From contig CP064979.1 in NCBI GenBank assembly GCA_016699575.1, positions 4,030,001 to 4,094,000 on the forward strand: 64,000 nt of DNA, read 5' to 3'. This DNA is from Flavobacteriales bacterium (lineage in GTDB: Bacteria > Bacteroidota > Bacteroidia > Flavobacteriales_F > PHOS-HE28). Shown piece by piece: positions 46,541 through 56,285 of the stretch; the first letter of the stretch is position 1; each line of letters starts with the position of its first letter. Below the pieces are notes generated by a model. That model saw only the letters and a list, made by a program, of their open reading frames with translations, ran no database searches and was not told where the DNA came from. A program made the translations under genes and the position numbers.

Positions 46541-48004
46541 TCAGAGGACAATTAACCTCTCCACACCAAAGTGAGCGCCATCCCTCAGTACCGAAACGAA
46601 ATACTGTCCTCGCGGAAGGTCTGTGAGCACTAGTCCGTCTCCCGCTGGCCTCATGAATAAGCGCGAAACCAAGCGGCCAGCAAGGTCCCTGACTTCAACT
46701 TGATAAGTGTGTGCAGGTTCGAACCCACTGACCCAAACGGATTGTCCGAGTAGCGATGGGTTCGGCGAGGTGGTCACTGCCCCTGTGTCTAAGTGTTCGA
46801 CCACCGTCGTCGGATCAGCATACGGCTCAACATCCAGTCCATCTGTTTGTCCCGTGGAGTCCGTCTTTACTACATACACGGAACGAATACCTGGGCCATA
46901 CCCCTCGCACCAACCAGCGACCACAAAGCCGCCATCTGAGGTTGGCTGAATGCAATACCCATCCGCTGGTTGACCGTTGCCGTAATTGTTACCTACTAAG
47001 AACCAACCCTCTGGTTCTGTTCGGGTGAAGATCATATCCCGGGCCCCAAGGTTCAGGGTATTGTATCCGGTGAGCACGAGATCACCGTTTGCGGCCCGGG
47101 CGATAGCCGCCCCCCCTGCGTCGACCGTGTTTCCAATGACCTGTTCCCAAACGAACTGTCCGGACAAGTCAACTGAATACAGATGAATGAACTGGACATT
47201 GGACTGGCTGATCGTGTTGCCGATAGCCACATAGCCCACAGAGGGGACTTCGACTATGCCATGGAACACATCCGTGCTGTCCCCAACGTGCTGCTCGCTC
47301 CAAACCTGGTTCCCCTGAGCATCAAGCTTGACCATTAGCGCGTCGGAATAGGTTCCGGCCCCGTCTATCTGACCGACAAGCACCACCCCATCATCCAAGG
47401 TTGCGGTCAGGCCACGACATTGGCTTGCGTAGGGTTCACCAAGCGAAAAGCTCCAAGTCGTCGTCCCGCTCAGGTCCAAAGAGAGAACGTTGGCCGATCC
47501 ATAGGGCGAGTCCATGCCGTACTGAACGCCACCAAGAAGTATCCTGTCTGTCGTGACATCCAGCGCATGGCAGATATCCCAGTCCTGCCCTCCATAGGAC
47601 TGTTCCCATTGAAGGTCGCCCTGGAAATCGAGCTTCGCCAAGTAGTAATCGTAACCCCCAAAAGCCCCAGTAGTCGTAGTACCGGCTACGACGAAACCGT
47701 CCGAAAGTTCGCCGCCGCCTATGCCGCTATCCACCCCAGGCCCTCCAATTGCGCGTGTCCATGCAGGTTCGCCAGCAGCGTCAAGCTTCAAGACGTAGAT
47801 ATCAGATGAGCCATTCCCGAAACTGCCAGTACTCCCTACCACAAGAAAACCACCATCACTGGTTTCGATCACTGAATGGGCAACACTCGTTCCAGTCCCG
47901 CCATAAGACCTTCTCCATGTGTCCTGCGCACTGGTGATAGTGGCTGCGTGAATGACCAACGCGCTCGACACGATCCTGAAGGTTTGGCTCGGGGTCATGG
48001 GCAT
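46541..48004 (-). CDS. Propeller-type T9SS cargo
   Basis: 487 residues; the ATG at 48004 (or 47998) opens a signal peptide (FRIVSSALVIHAATITSAQ). The body has six or more repeats of the form GGFLVVGSTGSFGNGSSDIYVLKLDAAGEPAWTRAIGG, that is D-x-Y-x-x-K-L-D-x-x-G-x-x-x-W, as in beta-propeller surface proteins of Bacteroidota. The end (SPNPSLLGQSVWVSG... FGVERLIVL) is a T9SS type A tail. The coding region is visibly more AT-rich than the average of the window. Divergent from the GT39-like gene. Confidence 0.83.
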   Translation of the reverse strand: MPMTPSQTFRIVSSALVIHAATITSAQDTWRRSYGGTGTSVAHSVIETSDGGFLVVGSTGSFGNGSSDIYVLKLDAAGEPAWTRAIGGPGVDSGIGGGELSDGFVVAGTTTTGAFGGYDYYLAKLDFQGDLQWEQSYGGQDWDICHALDVTTDRILLGGVQYGMDSPYGSANVLSLDLSGTTTWSFSLGEPYASQCRGLTATLDDGVVLVGQIDGAGTYSDALMVKLDAQGNQVWSEQHVGDSTDVFHGIVEVPSVGYVAIGNTISQSNVQFIHLYSVDLSGQFVWEQVIGNTVDAGGAAIARAANGDLVLTGYNTLNLGARDMIFTRTEPEGWFLVGNNYGNGQPADGYCIQPTSDGGFVVAGWCEGYGPGIRSVYVVKTDSTGQTDGLDVEPYADPTTVVEHLDTGAVTTSPNPSLLGQSVWVSGFEPAHTYQVEVRDLAGRLVSRLFMRPAGDGLVLTDLPRGQYFVSVLRDGAHFGVERLIVL

Positions 48005-48077
48005 GGTTCTGGGAGGCAAGCTAATCGCGAAGACGCCGGGTGGTTTTCCTCCGCTGCCTTCAGTTGACGTGCTCGGG

Positions 48078-48085
48078 TACATTCG
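48078..48085 (+). promoter_or_regulatory. Candidate -7 box (TACATTCG) of the GT39-like gene
   Basis: Ends 8 bases before the ATG at 48094. Confidence 0.4.
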
Positions 48086-48093
48086 CTTCCTGT

Positions 48094-49764
48094 ATGGAGA
48101 TTGGAGCAAGCGATCTTCCCGGTGAGCCCAGTAGGTCAATTGAGCGGAGTGCTTGGCTGCCATTCCTGCCTGATTGGGTATTCGCGGTTCTGTTGGTCGG
48201 CTTCATTGGAGCCAAGGCAGCGTACCTAAACCTGCCCTACTACTGGGACGAAGCTTGGGTCTATGCACCTGCGGTCCATGCCATGCACGCATCCGGACCT
48301 ACTCTGCTTCCCGACAACATCAGCACGTCTCTTTCAAGAGGACATCCCCTGATGTTTCATTTTCTCGGGAGTCTCTGGTTATCCGTGTTCGGTCCGTCGC
48401 GCGAATCGTCGCACGCGTTCGTGCTTGTCACCGCCGCAATACTGTTGGTCTTCGTGTATCGGTGGGTTGCAAAGCTGAGCGGCAAGTGGTCGGGCATTGC
48501 GGCTGCGGCCGTTGTTGGCGGTAACGAATCCTTCTTGGCTCAGAGCGGTATCCTGTTGCCCGAGTCCCTACTGGCGTTGTTCACCCTGCTCTCGTTCGCC
48601 GCTTACCACTCTGATCGACTCTGGTTGTACGCTCTAGCGTCCTCCGCCTGCGTGCTTACAAAAGAGTCCGGCGTGGTGATCGTGTTTGGCCTGGTCTGCT
48701 GGCACCTCTACGCAATGATCAGGGATGCTCAGCAAGGATTGGAACAAAGACGACGATGGAGATGGTTGCTAGTGCTTCTCCTACCCGTGGGCGTGCTTTC
48801 GAGTTTCCTCTTCTACCAAAGGGTCCGGTTCGGCTGGTTCCTTTTTCCCGAGCATACTCAACTCGTGAGTTTGAACCTTAAGGACGTCATCTACAAACTG
48901 AAGCTGTGCCACGCCTTCCTATTCGAATGGAACGGAATGGAGGCAGCCACCTATGCGTTCGCCTTCGTCTTCCCGTTAGCATGGCGCGGTTGGAACCGCT
49001 GGTGGTTATTGGCAGCGGGTCTTGCCTTGGTGGCGGCAATCAAAATTCTCTACGGGCGCTGGGGTCTGCCACAGGATTTCACGATCCCAGCCGTACTCGC
49101 CTGTCTTTTCTTGTACCAAGTTCTCTTCTTGGAGAAACTGAGAATGGCGAACCGTGTTCTAGGGGCAGTTGTCTCTTCCGGGTTGGCTTGCGTTGTTGCC
49201 TTCTCGCTGTTCTCGGCGTTGAACTTCTACACGGAGCGCTATCTCCTATGCCTGATCCCACTGATCGCTGTGGTGTTCATTCCTGCACTCGAATTCGCAT
49301 TGCGCGATTACCCTAAGCCCGTCTTTGCCGGTGTAGCGCTTTGCGTCCTGTTTCCGATAGCGTGGTCCATCGGCAAACAAGGCGGCATCAAAGACGTCAA
49401 CCTAAACTATGCCGACGACATCCGTGCACGGCAAAGGGTCATTCGCCTGTGTGAGTCGCTGGGACTGAAGGATGACCCGGTGGCTGGATCCTTCTTGGAA
49501 CTGTACTACATGACCGATCCGCTCCTTGGCTACCTCTCTGGCGAATCAGTGTTTACCAATGTCCAAAGTTCTATCGGGGCTGAAACAGAGTTTGCGATCG
49601 TTTCAAGCGTGACCAGTGCAGAGGAACTTTTGCGCGCCCATCGATCTGGTCTAAGGGTTCTCAATGTTCAGGTCTCCGGTTCAGCGTGGTGTGCTCTATT
49701 GGGTCGAACCACCACCCACCCCGCTGCCCCACCGCCCGTGGGATCTTCGGCTTCCGGCCGCTGA
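48094..49764 (+). CDS. GT39-like membrane glycosyltransferase
   Basis: 556 residues with many membrane helices (FAVLLVGFIGAKAAYLNL..., AFVLVTAAILLVFVYRWVA, WLLVLLLPVGVLSSFLFY and more). The first loop has LPYYWDEAWVYAPAVHAM, the D-E motif of PMT/ArnT-type GT-C glycosyltransferases, which use lipid-linked sugar donors on the outer face of the inner membrane. HFLGSLW follows as in the family. The acceptor is unknown. The last 20 residues are a low-complexity Pro/Ser tail. Composition is AT-richer than average, as in the divergent neighbour. Confidence 0.8.
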   Translation: MEIGASDLPGEPSRSIERSAWLPFLPDWVFAVLLVGFIGAKAAYLNLPYYWDEAWVYAPAVHAMHASGPTLLPDNISTSLSRGHPLMFHFLGSLWLSVFGPSRESSHAFVLVTAAILLVFVYRWVAKLSGKWSGIAAAAVVGGNESFLAQSGILLPESLLALFTLLSFAAYHSDRLWLYALASSACVLTKESGVVIVFGLVCWHLYAMIRDAQQGLEQRRRWRWLLVLLLPVGVLSSFLFYQRVRFGWFLFPEHTQLVSLNLKDVIYKLKLCHAFLFEWNGMEAATYAFAFVFPLAWRGWNRWWLLAAGLALVAAIKILYGRWGLPQDFTIPAVLACLFLYQVLFLEKLRMANRVLGAVVSSGLACVVAFSLFSALNFYTERYLLCLIPLIAVVFIPALEFALRDYPKPVFAGVALCVLFPIAWSIGKQGGIKDVNLNYADDIRARQRVIRLCESLGLKDDPVAGSFLELYYMTDPLLGYLSGESVFTNVQSSIGAETEFAIVSSVTSAEELLRAHRSGLRVLNVQVSGSAWCALLGRTTTHPAAPPPVGSSASGR

Positions 49765-49806
49765 GCAGCTGCTCCTGCGCCTGACCTTCGTGCCCTCTTT
49801 GCACGC

Positions 49807-51069
49807 ATGCGCAGCATATTCGGATTCCTCGTCTTCGTGGGCATCATCGTGCTCATTGACCTGTATGCCTACAAGGGCATGAACACGGCCCTGGCCGGCT
49901 GGACCGACGTGGGTCGGCGCTGGATGCGCTTCATCTATTGGGCCGTCAGCATCGGCCTCATTGCCACTTGGGTGTGGCTGTTCGTGAACATCGCTGAACT
50001 GCGGGCCAACCGCAACTACTCGTTCGTGTTCTCGCTCGTGGCCGTGAGCATGCTGTTCTTCCTGCCCAAGCTCGTGGTGGTGGCGTTCCACCTGGTGGAG
50101 GACCTACTGGAGCTTCTGCGGTGGGCCGCCGCCAAAATGCAGCCCGGTTCCGAAGTTGTCACTTCGAGCGGAGGCGAGAAGCAACCTATCTCCCGCATCC
50201 GTTTCCTCAGCCAAGTGGGTCTTGCGTTGGCCACCATCCCGTTCGCTGGGGTGCTGTACGGCATAACGCACGGCCGCCGGAACTTCAGGGTGGAACGCGT
50301 GACGATACGATCGGACAAGTTACCGGAACAGTTCAACGGGCTGCGCGTGGTGCAGATCAGCGACATGCATCTGGGCAGCTTTCCCACCGACAGCGACATC
50401 GTTCAGCGTGGTATCGACCTCATCAACGCCGAGGAGCCCGATCTGATCCTCTTCACCGGCGATCTTGTGAACGACTACAGCGAAGAGGCGGAGCCATGGC
50501 TTGAGCAGCTTACGAAGCTGGAAGCGCGTATCGGCAAGTTCAGCATCCTGGGCAACCACGATTACAGCGACTACGCCCGCTACCCCAGCCGCGAGGCCAA
50601 AGCCGCCAACCTTGAACGCCTGAAGAAGCACCATGCTACCATGGGCTTCCGGCTGATGCTGGATGAACGCCTCAACATCGAGCGGGACGGAGAGCATATT
50701 GAGCTCCTGGGCGTTCAGAACTGGGGCACGAAATTCCAGCAGTACGGCAACCTGGCCAAGACAGTGGCGGGCAGCAACCCTGAACGCTTCCGCCTGCTGA
50801 TGAGCCACGACCCCAGCCACTGGGAAGCGCAGGTGTGGGCCGAGAAGATCGACCTGATGTTGAGCGGGCACACCCACGGGGCGCAGTTCGGCATTTCCAT
50901 CAACGGCCAGACCTACAGCCCGGCACAGTGGTTCTACAAGCACTGGGCTGGCCTCTACGAGCACGAGGGCATGCGCCTCTACGTCAACCGCGGCTTCGGC
51001 TTCATTGGTTTCCCGGGCCGCATCGGTATGCCGCCGGAGATCACGGTGCTGGACCTGCGGAAGGCCTGA
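49807..51069 (+). CDS. Membrane-bound metallophosphoesterase
   Basis: 420 residues. Membrane helices at about 3-20, 40-62 and 70-95 and a further hydrophobic stretch near 140, then a calcineurin-like phosphoesterase domain with the five metal motifs: QISDMHLGS (D-x-H), FTGDLVND (G-D), ILGNHDYSDY (G-N-H-D), LMSHDPSHW (H) and MLSGHTHGAQFG (G-H-x-H). This is the YkuE-like group, which acts on phosphoesters at the membrane, possibly UDP- or lipid-linked. A box CCTCTTTG ends 5 bases before the ATG. Confidence 0.93.
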   Translation: MRSIFGFLVFVGIIVLIDLYAYKGMNTALAGWTDVGRRWMRFIYWAVSIGLIATWVWLFVNIAELRANRNYSFVFSLVAVSMLFFLPKLVVVAFHLVEDLLELLRWAAAKMQPGSEVVTSSGGEKQPISRIRFLSQVGLALATIPFAGVLYGITHGRRNFRVERVTIRSDKLPEQFNGLRVVQISDMHLGSFPTDSDIVQRGIDLINAEEPDLILFTGDLVNDYSEEAEPWLEQLTKLEARIGKFSILGNHDYSDYARYPSREAKAANLERLKKHHATMGFRLMLDERLNIERDGEHIELLGVQNWGTKFQQYGNLAKTVAGSNPERFRLLMSHDPSHWEAQVWAEKIDLMLSGHTHGAQFGISINGQTYSPAQWFYKHWAGLYEHEGMRLYVNRGFGFIGFPGRIGMPPEITVLDLRKA

Positions 51070-51084
51070 GCAGTCACTGTTTTT

Positions 51085-51246
51085 CTCACGCAGAGACGCA
51101 GAGAACGCGGAGAAAAGGCCACTTCGGCTTTGCCATGAGCCTAGGCGGGAGCAGAATAAACCCGGGTCTGTATCGCTCTTTGTCCCCCGCGCCCCAGCGT
51201 AAGGCCGTATTCGTATTTCTCTGCGTCCTCCGCGCCTCTGCATGAG
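51085..51246. repeat. MITE-like element with CGCAGAG-type inverted ends
   Basis: Left arm 51085-51115 and right arm 51216-51246 are complementary at 26 of 31 positions (CTCACGCAGAGACGCAGAG... motif). The 100-base middle is unique. It lies in the 357-base gap 51070-51426, which holds no gene that I can support. Confidence 0.75.
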
Positions 51247-51410
51247 GCTGTATTCCCTGGTCTCCGCGACCTTGCCGTGAAGTTCGCATTCACCATGAAG
51301 CGGTTGTGCGCTGATGCTAAGTGCAGAGTGTATGGCCCCTCCTCTTGTTCCATACCAAGGAACCGCCTGAACGGTGACCCAACGAGCACGTACTTGTCGG
51401 AACAGCACAC

Positions 51411-51418
51411 GATCTTCG
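51411..51418 (+). promoter_or_regulatory. Candidate -7 box (GATCTTCG)
   Basis: TAnnTTYG with one mismatch, ending 8 bases before the ATG at 51427. Confidence 0.25.
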
Positions 51419-51426
51419 TTCCACCC

Positions 51427-52899
51427 ATGCGCACATCATCCGTCCTTCTCGCGTTCGGAGCCGTTCTGGCCCTGCATGCCCAAGACTACGTGACACCGGA
51501 CCAGTACACGTTCAGGGTGGACAGCAACGTGGTCTATGGCGTCGACACGAATTACCTGGGCCTCACGGACACCTTGTTGCTTGACGTTTACACGCCCAAC
51601 AATGCCGATACCAAGCGACCGCTGGTGGTCTTCGTGCACGGCGGCAATTGGCTCGGGGGCTGCAAGGACGACCCCTCCGGCATCGTTCCGTTACTGCACC
51701 AGTTCGTGAAGCGGGGTTATGTGGTGGCCAGCGTGAACTACAGGCTGGGCTGGCACAAGGACGATTGGGTGGGCGACCCGGTGGCGGGCTGGCCCATCAG
51801 CTTGTGGCCCATCACATACCGCACCTTCTATGCGGCCGATAGCCTGGAAATGGTGCGCGCCATCTATCGCGGCCAGCAAGACGTGAAGGGTGCGATCCGC
51901 TTTATGAAGGGCCGCGCCGAATTGGACAGTGTTTGCACGGACAAGGTCTTCGTAGGCGGCGAGAGCGCTGGGGGCTTCGTGGCGTTGGCTGCGGCGTTCC
52001 TCGACTCGCCCAATGAAAAGCCCTTGGCTTGCGGTGCGCTTCCCGATGCGCCCATTCCCTATTTCAAAACGCTTAATGGCACCGCATTCAACTGCGTGGT
52101 GGACAGCTTCACGGCTGGTTCGCAGGAATTGGCGCGGCCCGACCTAGGGCCCGTGGATGGCGACCTTAACCAGAACGGCCATGATGCCAGTGTGAAGGGC
52201 GTGGCGAACTTCTATGGTGGTGTTCCTCACGATGCCTTTGCCCTGGATTGGTGGCAGGGGGCCGACACCCCGGCGGTGTACCTCTACCACCAAACCTGCG
52301 ACGGCATCGTGATGTTCGACCGCGGCCGACCGATCACCACCATCAGCGCGTACTGCAACCTGGGCAGCACCCCGTGGCACACCAACTATCCGTTCCTGTT
52401 CGGCAGTGGCCGCATCGCCGACACGTTCGCTGGTATGTCCGCGCCCCCCACCTACACCACCGACTTCGAGAGTTGTGCCATGTTCGACCCCAACTGGGCC
52501 CTGTTCGAGTGCCAGCGCTACGGCAACAACGGCAGCTACCACTACACGGCGAACCACGCGCTTCGCGGGCAGAACCTCGCCACGTTCTGGGCGCCTATGG
52601 CCAGCGACCCCGGGGCTTGCTTAGGCATGGGCCAGCTCGCAATACCTATAGCGGCATTCGCGCTATGGCCCAATCCGGCTAGCGATGTCGTGCAATTCTC
52701 GCATCCAGACCTGGGCGCCGGTCGCATCTTGGTGGAAGTCCTGGACGCTCCCGGACGGCTCGTACACAGCAACTCGATCGTAGTAACCGATAACGCCGGC
52801 TTGTTGGACCTGCCCCCGGGTCTCGCGCCGGGACTCTACCGGCTGCGCTTGGTCCGATCCACGGCGTTGCTTTGTGGCGCCTTCAGCATTGTGCGCTAG
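51427..52899 (+). CDS. Secreted carboxylesterase-like T9SS cargo
   Basis: 490 residues; the ATG at 51427 opens a signal peptide (SSVLLAFGAVLALHAQ). An alpha/beta-hydrolase domain has the oxyanion motif VVFVHGGNWLGG, VVASVNYRLGWH and the nucleophile elbow VFVGGESAGGFVAL (G-E-S-A-G), as in carboxylesterase/BD-FAE-type enzymes. The end (WPNPASDVVQFSHPD... GAFSIVR) is a T9SS type A tail. It is a distant relative of the hydrolase at 13928-15142, with a long insert before the tail. The substrate is unknown. Confidence 0.87.
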   Translation: MRTSSVLLAFGAVLALHAQDYVTPDQYTFRVDSNVVYGVDTNYLGLTDTLLLDVYTPNNADTKRPLVVFVHGGNWLGGCKDDPSGIVPLLHQFVKRGYVVASVNYRLGWHKDDWVGDPVAGWPISLWPITYRTFYAADSLEMVRAIYRGQQDVKGAIRFMKGRAELDSVCTDKVFVGGESAGGFVALAAAFLDSPNEKPLACGALPDAPIPYFKTLNGTAFNCVVDSFTAGSQELARPDLGPVDGDLNQNGHDASVKGVANFYGGVPHDAFALDWWQGADTPAVYLYHQTCDGIVMFDRGRPITTISAYCNLGSTPWHTNYPFLFGSGRIADTFAGMSAPPTYTTDFESCAMFDPNWALFECQRYGNNGSYHYTANHALRGQNLATFWAPMASDPGACLGMGQLAIPIAAFALWPNPASDVVQFSHPDLGAGRILVEVLDAPGRLVHSNSIVVTDNAGLLDLPPGLAPGLYRLRLVRSTALLCGAFSIVR

Positions 52900-52984
52900 C
52901 AGTTCCTTATAGGCCTTGCGGTTTATCTTGCCGGACCCTACCCGCAACGCTTACCCGTTGCCCTCCACCAACCCCCATCGCTCG

Positions 52985-55900
52985 ATGAAGTTCGTTCCGA
53001 CGGCTGCCTGCCTGGCCCTCTGCGCCTCACTGCCGATGGCCCTGTATGCGCAGGACGTAAAACCGCGCAACCATGGCCATCTGACGATCCAAAAAGGCCT
53101 CGAACTGGAGGAGAAGGACGACCTGGCCGGGGCCGTCACCCTATACGCCACCGTGAACCGGAACGACAGCTTGTACGAGCGCGCCCTGCTCCGTCAAGTG
53201 AACGTCCTCGCACGGTTGGACCGCTATGCTGAGGTCCTGGTGGCCACCGACCGCGGCCTTGCCCTAGACAATGAGCGCAAGCACTACTTCCTCCTGAACA
53301 AAGCGCTCGCCCTGCACGAGCTGAAGCGCTACGACGAGGCCATTGCCCTGCTCAAGGAGGGCATGCAGCGCTATCCGGGCAATTTCCACATGCACAACAT
53401 GTATGCGGCCACCCTGGAAAGCAAAGGCGATATGGCCGGCGCTTTCGAGGCGTTCAAAACCAACGTGTTGCATTTCCCATTGTCGCAGGAAGCTCACATG
53501 AACCTGGGCAACCTCGCCATCATGGAAGGGCGTACCTCGCAAGCCGCCTTATCCTATTTCATGGCGCTCACCGTTTCGTGGGGCGATACCCGGAGCGAGC
53601 GGGCACTGATCCGCGTGGACGAATTGCTGAACAACAACTTGGACGCGGAATCCAAGGGCTACGACCTGGGCAACGGCGATGCTTACACGGAGCTGGACCT
53701 TTTGCTGAAGAACAAGGTGGCCATGAACAAGGGCTATAAGCTGAAGCCAGACCTGCCCTACCCCTGCGTGCGACAGGGCCACTTCCTGCTCTCCACGCTC
53801 ACCAAGCAGGAACCCGGCAGCGACTTCTGGGGCTCGTTCTACATGCCCTTCTTCAACAAGCTCATGCAGAACGGGCAGTTCGAAGCCTTTGCCCACCACA
53901 TCCTCAGCAACAGCACGAATCCGAAGATCAACGCATCCTACAACAAGAACAAAGGGATGGTGGAAACCTGGCGCAAGACGTTGTTCGCCACGTTCAATGA
54001 ACTCTACGCCACATACCCGGACAGCTGCGGCGGAACGGTGAAACCCGTCTTCCACCTCTGGAACGATGATCACAACCTCTTGGCCGTTGGCGAGGGGAAC
54101 ATGCACCAGGATGAACAGGTGGGCCCTTGGAAGTTCTATGGTGACAATGGTGCCGTTTCGATGAAAGGGGAATACAACGCCGAGCACAAGAAACAAGGCG
54201 AGTGGAAGGCCTATCACGACAACGGTTCGGTTTCCCGCGTGAACAATTGGGCCAACGGAGAAGAGAACGGTCTGTTCCGGACCTGGTACCGCAACGGAGC
54301 GCCCAAGGACAGCGTGAACGTGGTGGCGGGCAAAGGCGATGGCACCTACACCGAATTCTGGGACACCGGCCGCATCAAGAGCAGAAAGACCTTCACGAAC
54401 GGTGATCTTACAGGGCCGGCTTCCTTCTACCATGCGAACGGCGCGTTGGAGTTCAACGTCGCCTTGGTGAAGGACGAGTACGACGGCGCAGTGAAGGCCT
54501 ACACCCCTGACGGCAAGGTGAAGTACACCGGTTCGTTCGCAAAGGACAAGAGCACCGGCGAAGTGGTGCGCTTCCATCGGAACGGCAACAAGGAGTCCTC
54601 GTACCAGTTCGTTGACGGCAAACGCACCGGCCCCTTCACGGAATGGTTCGTGAACGGCACCAAGGAGAGCGAAGGCACCTACGCGGCCGATAAGCGCACG
54701 GGCAAGCACGCGGCGTGGTACCCGGACGGTACGTTGCGAACTGAAGGCGAGTACGACGCACAAGGCCGCGAACAGGGCGTGCACAAACAGTACAACAGCG
54801 ACGGCACGTTGCACTCGGAGTTCGAATACCGCGGAGGCCTCCTGATCCGTTACCGTTACCTCGATCGGTCAGGCAAAGTGCTTGGGGAAGGAAAACGGGC
54901 CAAGGGCCGTTTCCAATTCGTGGGCTTCACCCCTGACGGTGCGAAGCGCATGGAGGGCAGTTACCTGGACGAAGGGGCGAAAGACGGTCCGTGGAAATGG
55001 TACTGGCCTGATGGAACACTGCAGGAAGAAGAGAACATGAAGAACGGTGAGCAGGACGGCACCCAGAAGGTCTATCGGGAAAACGGCAAACTGTTGCGCG
55101 AATACCGGTACGTGCCGGGCAAGCAGGGCGAGGGAACCTACCATGAATACTGGCTCGACGGATCACCTGACGACCTGGGGTACCTGGAGAACGGCCGATT
55201 GAACGGCGAGAACCGCCAGACCCATCCCGATGGCAAACCGTACGAGGTCGAGTATTTCGCCGATGGCGATCGAGAGGGCTGGCAGAGCTACTACGATGTG
55301 GACGGTGTGCTGATGACGGAGGAACGGGTGCACGACGGTGTGATGCGCGAATACGTCGGCTATGATGCCGCCGGCAAAGAGCACGACCGTGTGGTGCTGG
55401 GGCACGGTGCGATGGTGATGGAAACGAAATACCCCGATGGGAAGGTGAAAAGCCGCATCGAATACCTGAACATGGTCCGTCATGGCAAGGGCACCTGGTT
55501 CTATCCTGACGGAAGCAAGGAGCAGGAAGGCCAGTACGTGAACGGCGATGCCCATGGGGCTTGGAAAGGCTGGCATCCCAACGGGAAGATCCGGTTCGAG
55601 CGCACGTACGACATGGATGAGCTCACAGGGGTGAGCAAGTTCTACACGCTGGAAGGGCTCCTCGAGAGCGAGGACACGTACGAGAACGGCTGGAGCACCG
55701 GTTACAAGGAGTTCCACCGCAACGGGAAACCGGTGGTGGAACGTCAGCGCCGCTTCGGCGAGGAGCACGGAACCACCAAGAGCTGGAACATGGCCGGTGA
55801 GCTGCAATTGGTGCGCTACTACTGGGACGGCCGCCTGATTGGCTACAGCCACTCCGGGGCCGACGGCAAATTGGTGGACACCATTCCCCTTGGGGAAGGG

Positions 55901-56281
55901 CTCGTGCAGCTGCGGCCCAAGTACGCCAATGGCACGGTGAGCAGGGAGATGGACTTCCGCAACGGGGAGCTCCACGGCACCTACAAGGAATTCTACAGTG
56001 ATGGCAAGGTGATGGAAGTGAGCAACTACGATTGCGGCGTACGCACCGGCACGGGCACCGAGTATTGGCCTTCGGGCAAGATCGCGGGCACCAGCAACTG
56101 GCAGAACGGTATGCGGCACGGGGAGTTCATCGACTACTGGGAAACGGGCCAACCCATGGACAAGTGCACCTGGAAGTTCGGTGAACGCCACGGTGAGCGG
56201 ATCCTTTATGACAAAACCGGCAAGCCAACGCTCATTCTCACCTACCGCGACGACGAGGTGATGGGCATGCGCAAGCCCTGA
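52985..56281 (+). CDS. Secreted TPR and 30-unit MORN-like repeat protein
   Basis: 1098 residues with a signal peptide (KFVPTAACLALCASLPMALYAQ). Residues about 35-210 are TPR-like helices (GLELEEKDDLAGAVTLYATVN, ALALHELKRYDEAIALLKEGMQRYPGNFHMHNMYAATLESKGD). From about 370 to the end there are 30 consecutive MORN_2/YwqK-like units of 22-26 residues (GPWKFYGDNGAV, GEWKAYHDNGSV ... GEFIDYWETGQP). Such proteins are often called YwqK antitoxins, but the secretion signal and length here speak for a surface or periplasmic scaffold. The gene is followed after 4 bases by a transglutaminase-like gene, so the two are likely co-expressed. Confidence 0.88.
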   Translation: MKFVPTAACLALCASLPMALYAQDVKPRNHGHLTIQKGLELEEKDDLAGAVTLYATVNRNDSLYERALLRQVNVLARLDRYAEVLVATDRGLALDNERKHYFLLNKALALHELKRYDEAIALLKEGMQRYPGNFHMHNMYAATLESKGDMAGAFEAFKTNVLHFPLSQEAHMNLGNLAIMEGRTSQAALSYFMALTVSWGDTRSERALIRVDELLNNNLDAESKGYDLGNGDAYTELDLLLKNKVAMNKGYKLKPDLPYPCVRQGHFLLSTLTKQEPGSDFWGSFYMPFFNKLMQNGQFEAFAHHILSNSTNPKINASYNKNKGMVETWRKTLFATFNELYATYPDSCGGTVKPVFHLWNDDHNLLAVGEGNMHQDEQVGPWKFYGDNGAVSMKGEYNAEHKKQGEWKAYHDNGSVSRVNNWANGEENGLFRTWYRNGAPKDSVNVVAGKGDGTYTEFWDTGRIKSRKTFTNGDLTGPASFYHANGALEFNVALVKDEYDGAVKAYTPDGKVKYTGSFAKDKSTGEVVRFHRNGNKESSYQFVDGKRTGPFTEWFVNGTKESEGTYAADKRTGKHAAWYPDGTLRTEGEYDAQGREQGVHKQYNSDGTLHSEFEYRGGLLIRYRYLDRSGKVLGEGKRAKGRFQFVGFTPDGAKRMEGSYLDEGAKDGPWKWYWPDGTLQEEENMKNGEQDGTQKVYRENGKLLREYRYVPGKQGEGTYHEYWLDGSPDDLGYLENGRLNGENRQTHPDGKPYEVEYFADGDREGWQSYYDVDGVLMTEERVHDGVMREYVGYDAAGKEHDRVVLGHGAMVMETKYPDGKVKSRIEYLNMVRHGKGTWFYPDGSKEQEGQYVNGDAHGAWKGWHPNGKIRFERTYDMDELTGVSKFYTLEGLLESEDTYENGWSTGYKEFHRNGKPVVERQRRFGEEHGTTKSWNMAGELQLVRYYWDGRLIGYSHSGADGKLVDTIPLGEGLVQLRPKYANGTVSREMDFRNGELHGTYKEFYSDGKVMEVSNYDCGVRTGTGTEYWPSGKIAGTSNWQNGMRHGEFIDYWETGQPMDKCTWKFGERHGERILYDKTGKPTLILTYRDDEVMGMRKP

Positions 56282-56285
56282 GAAC

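Noticed and set aside
52985..56281. MORN protein as a toxin-antitoxin (YwqK) antitoxin
   Set aside because: It has a signal peptide, a TPR part and 30 units, and no toxin gene is adjacent.
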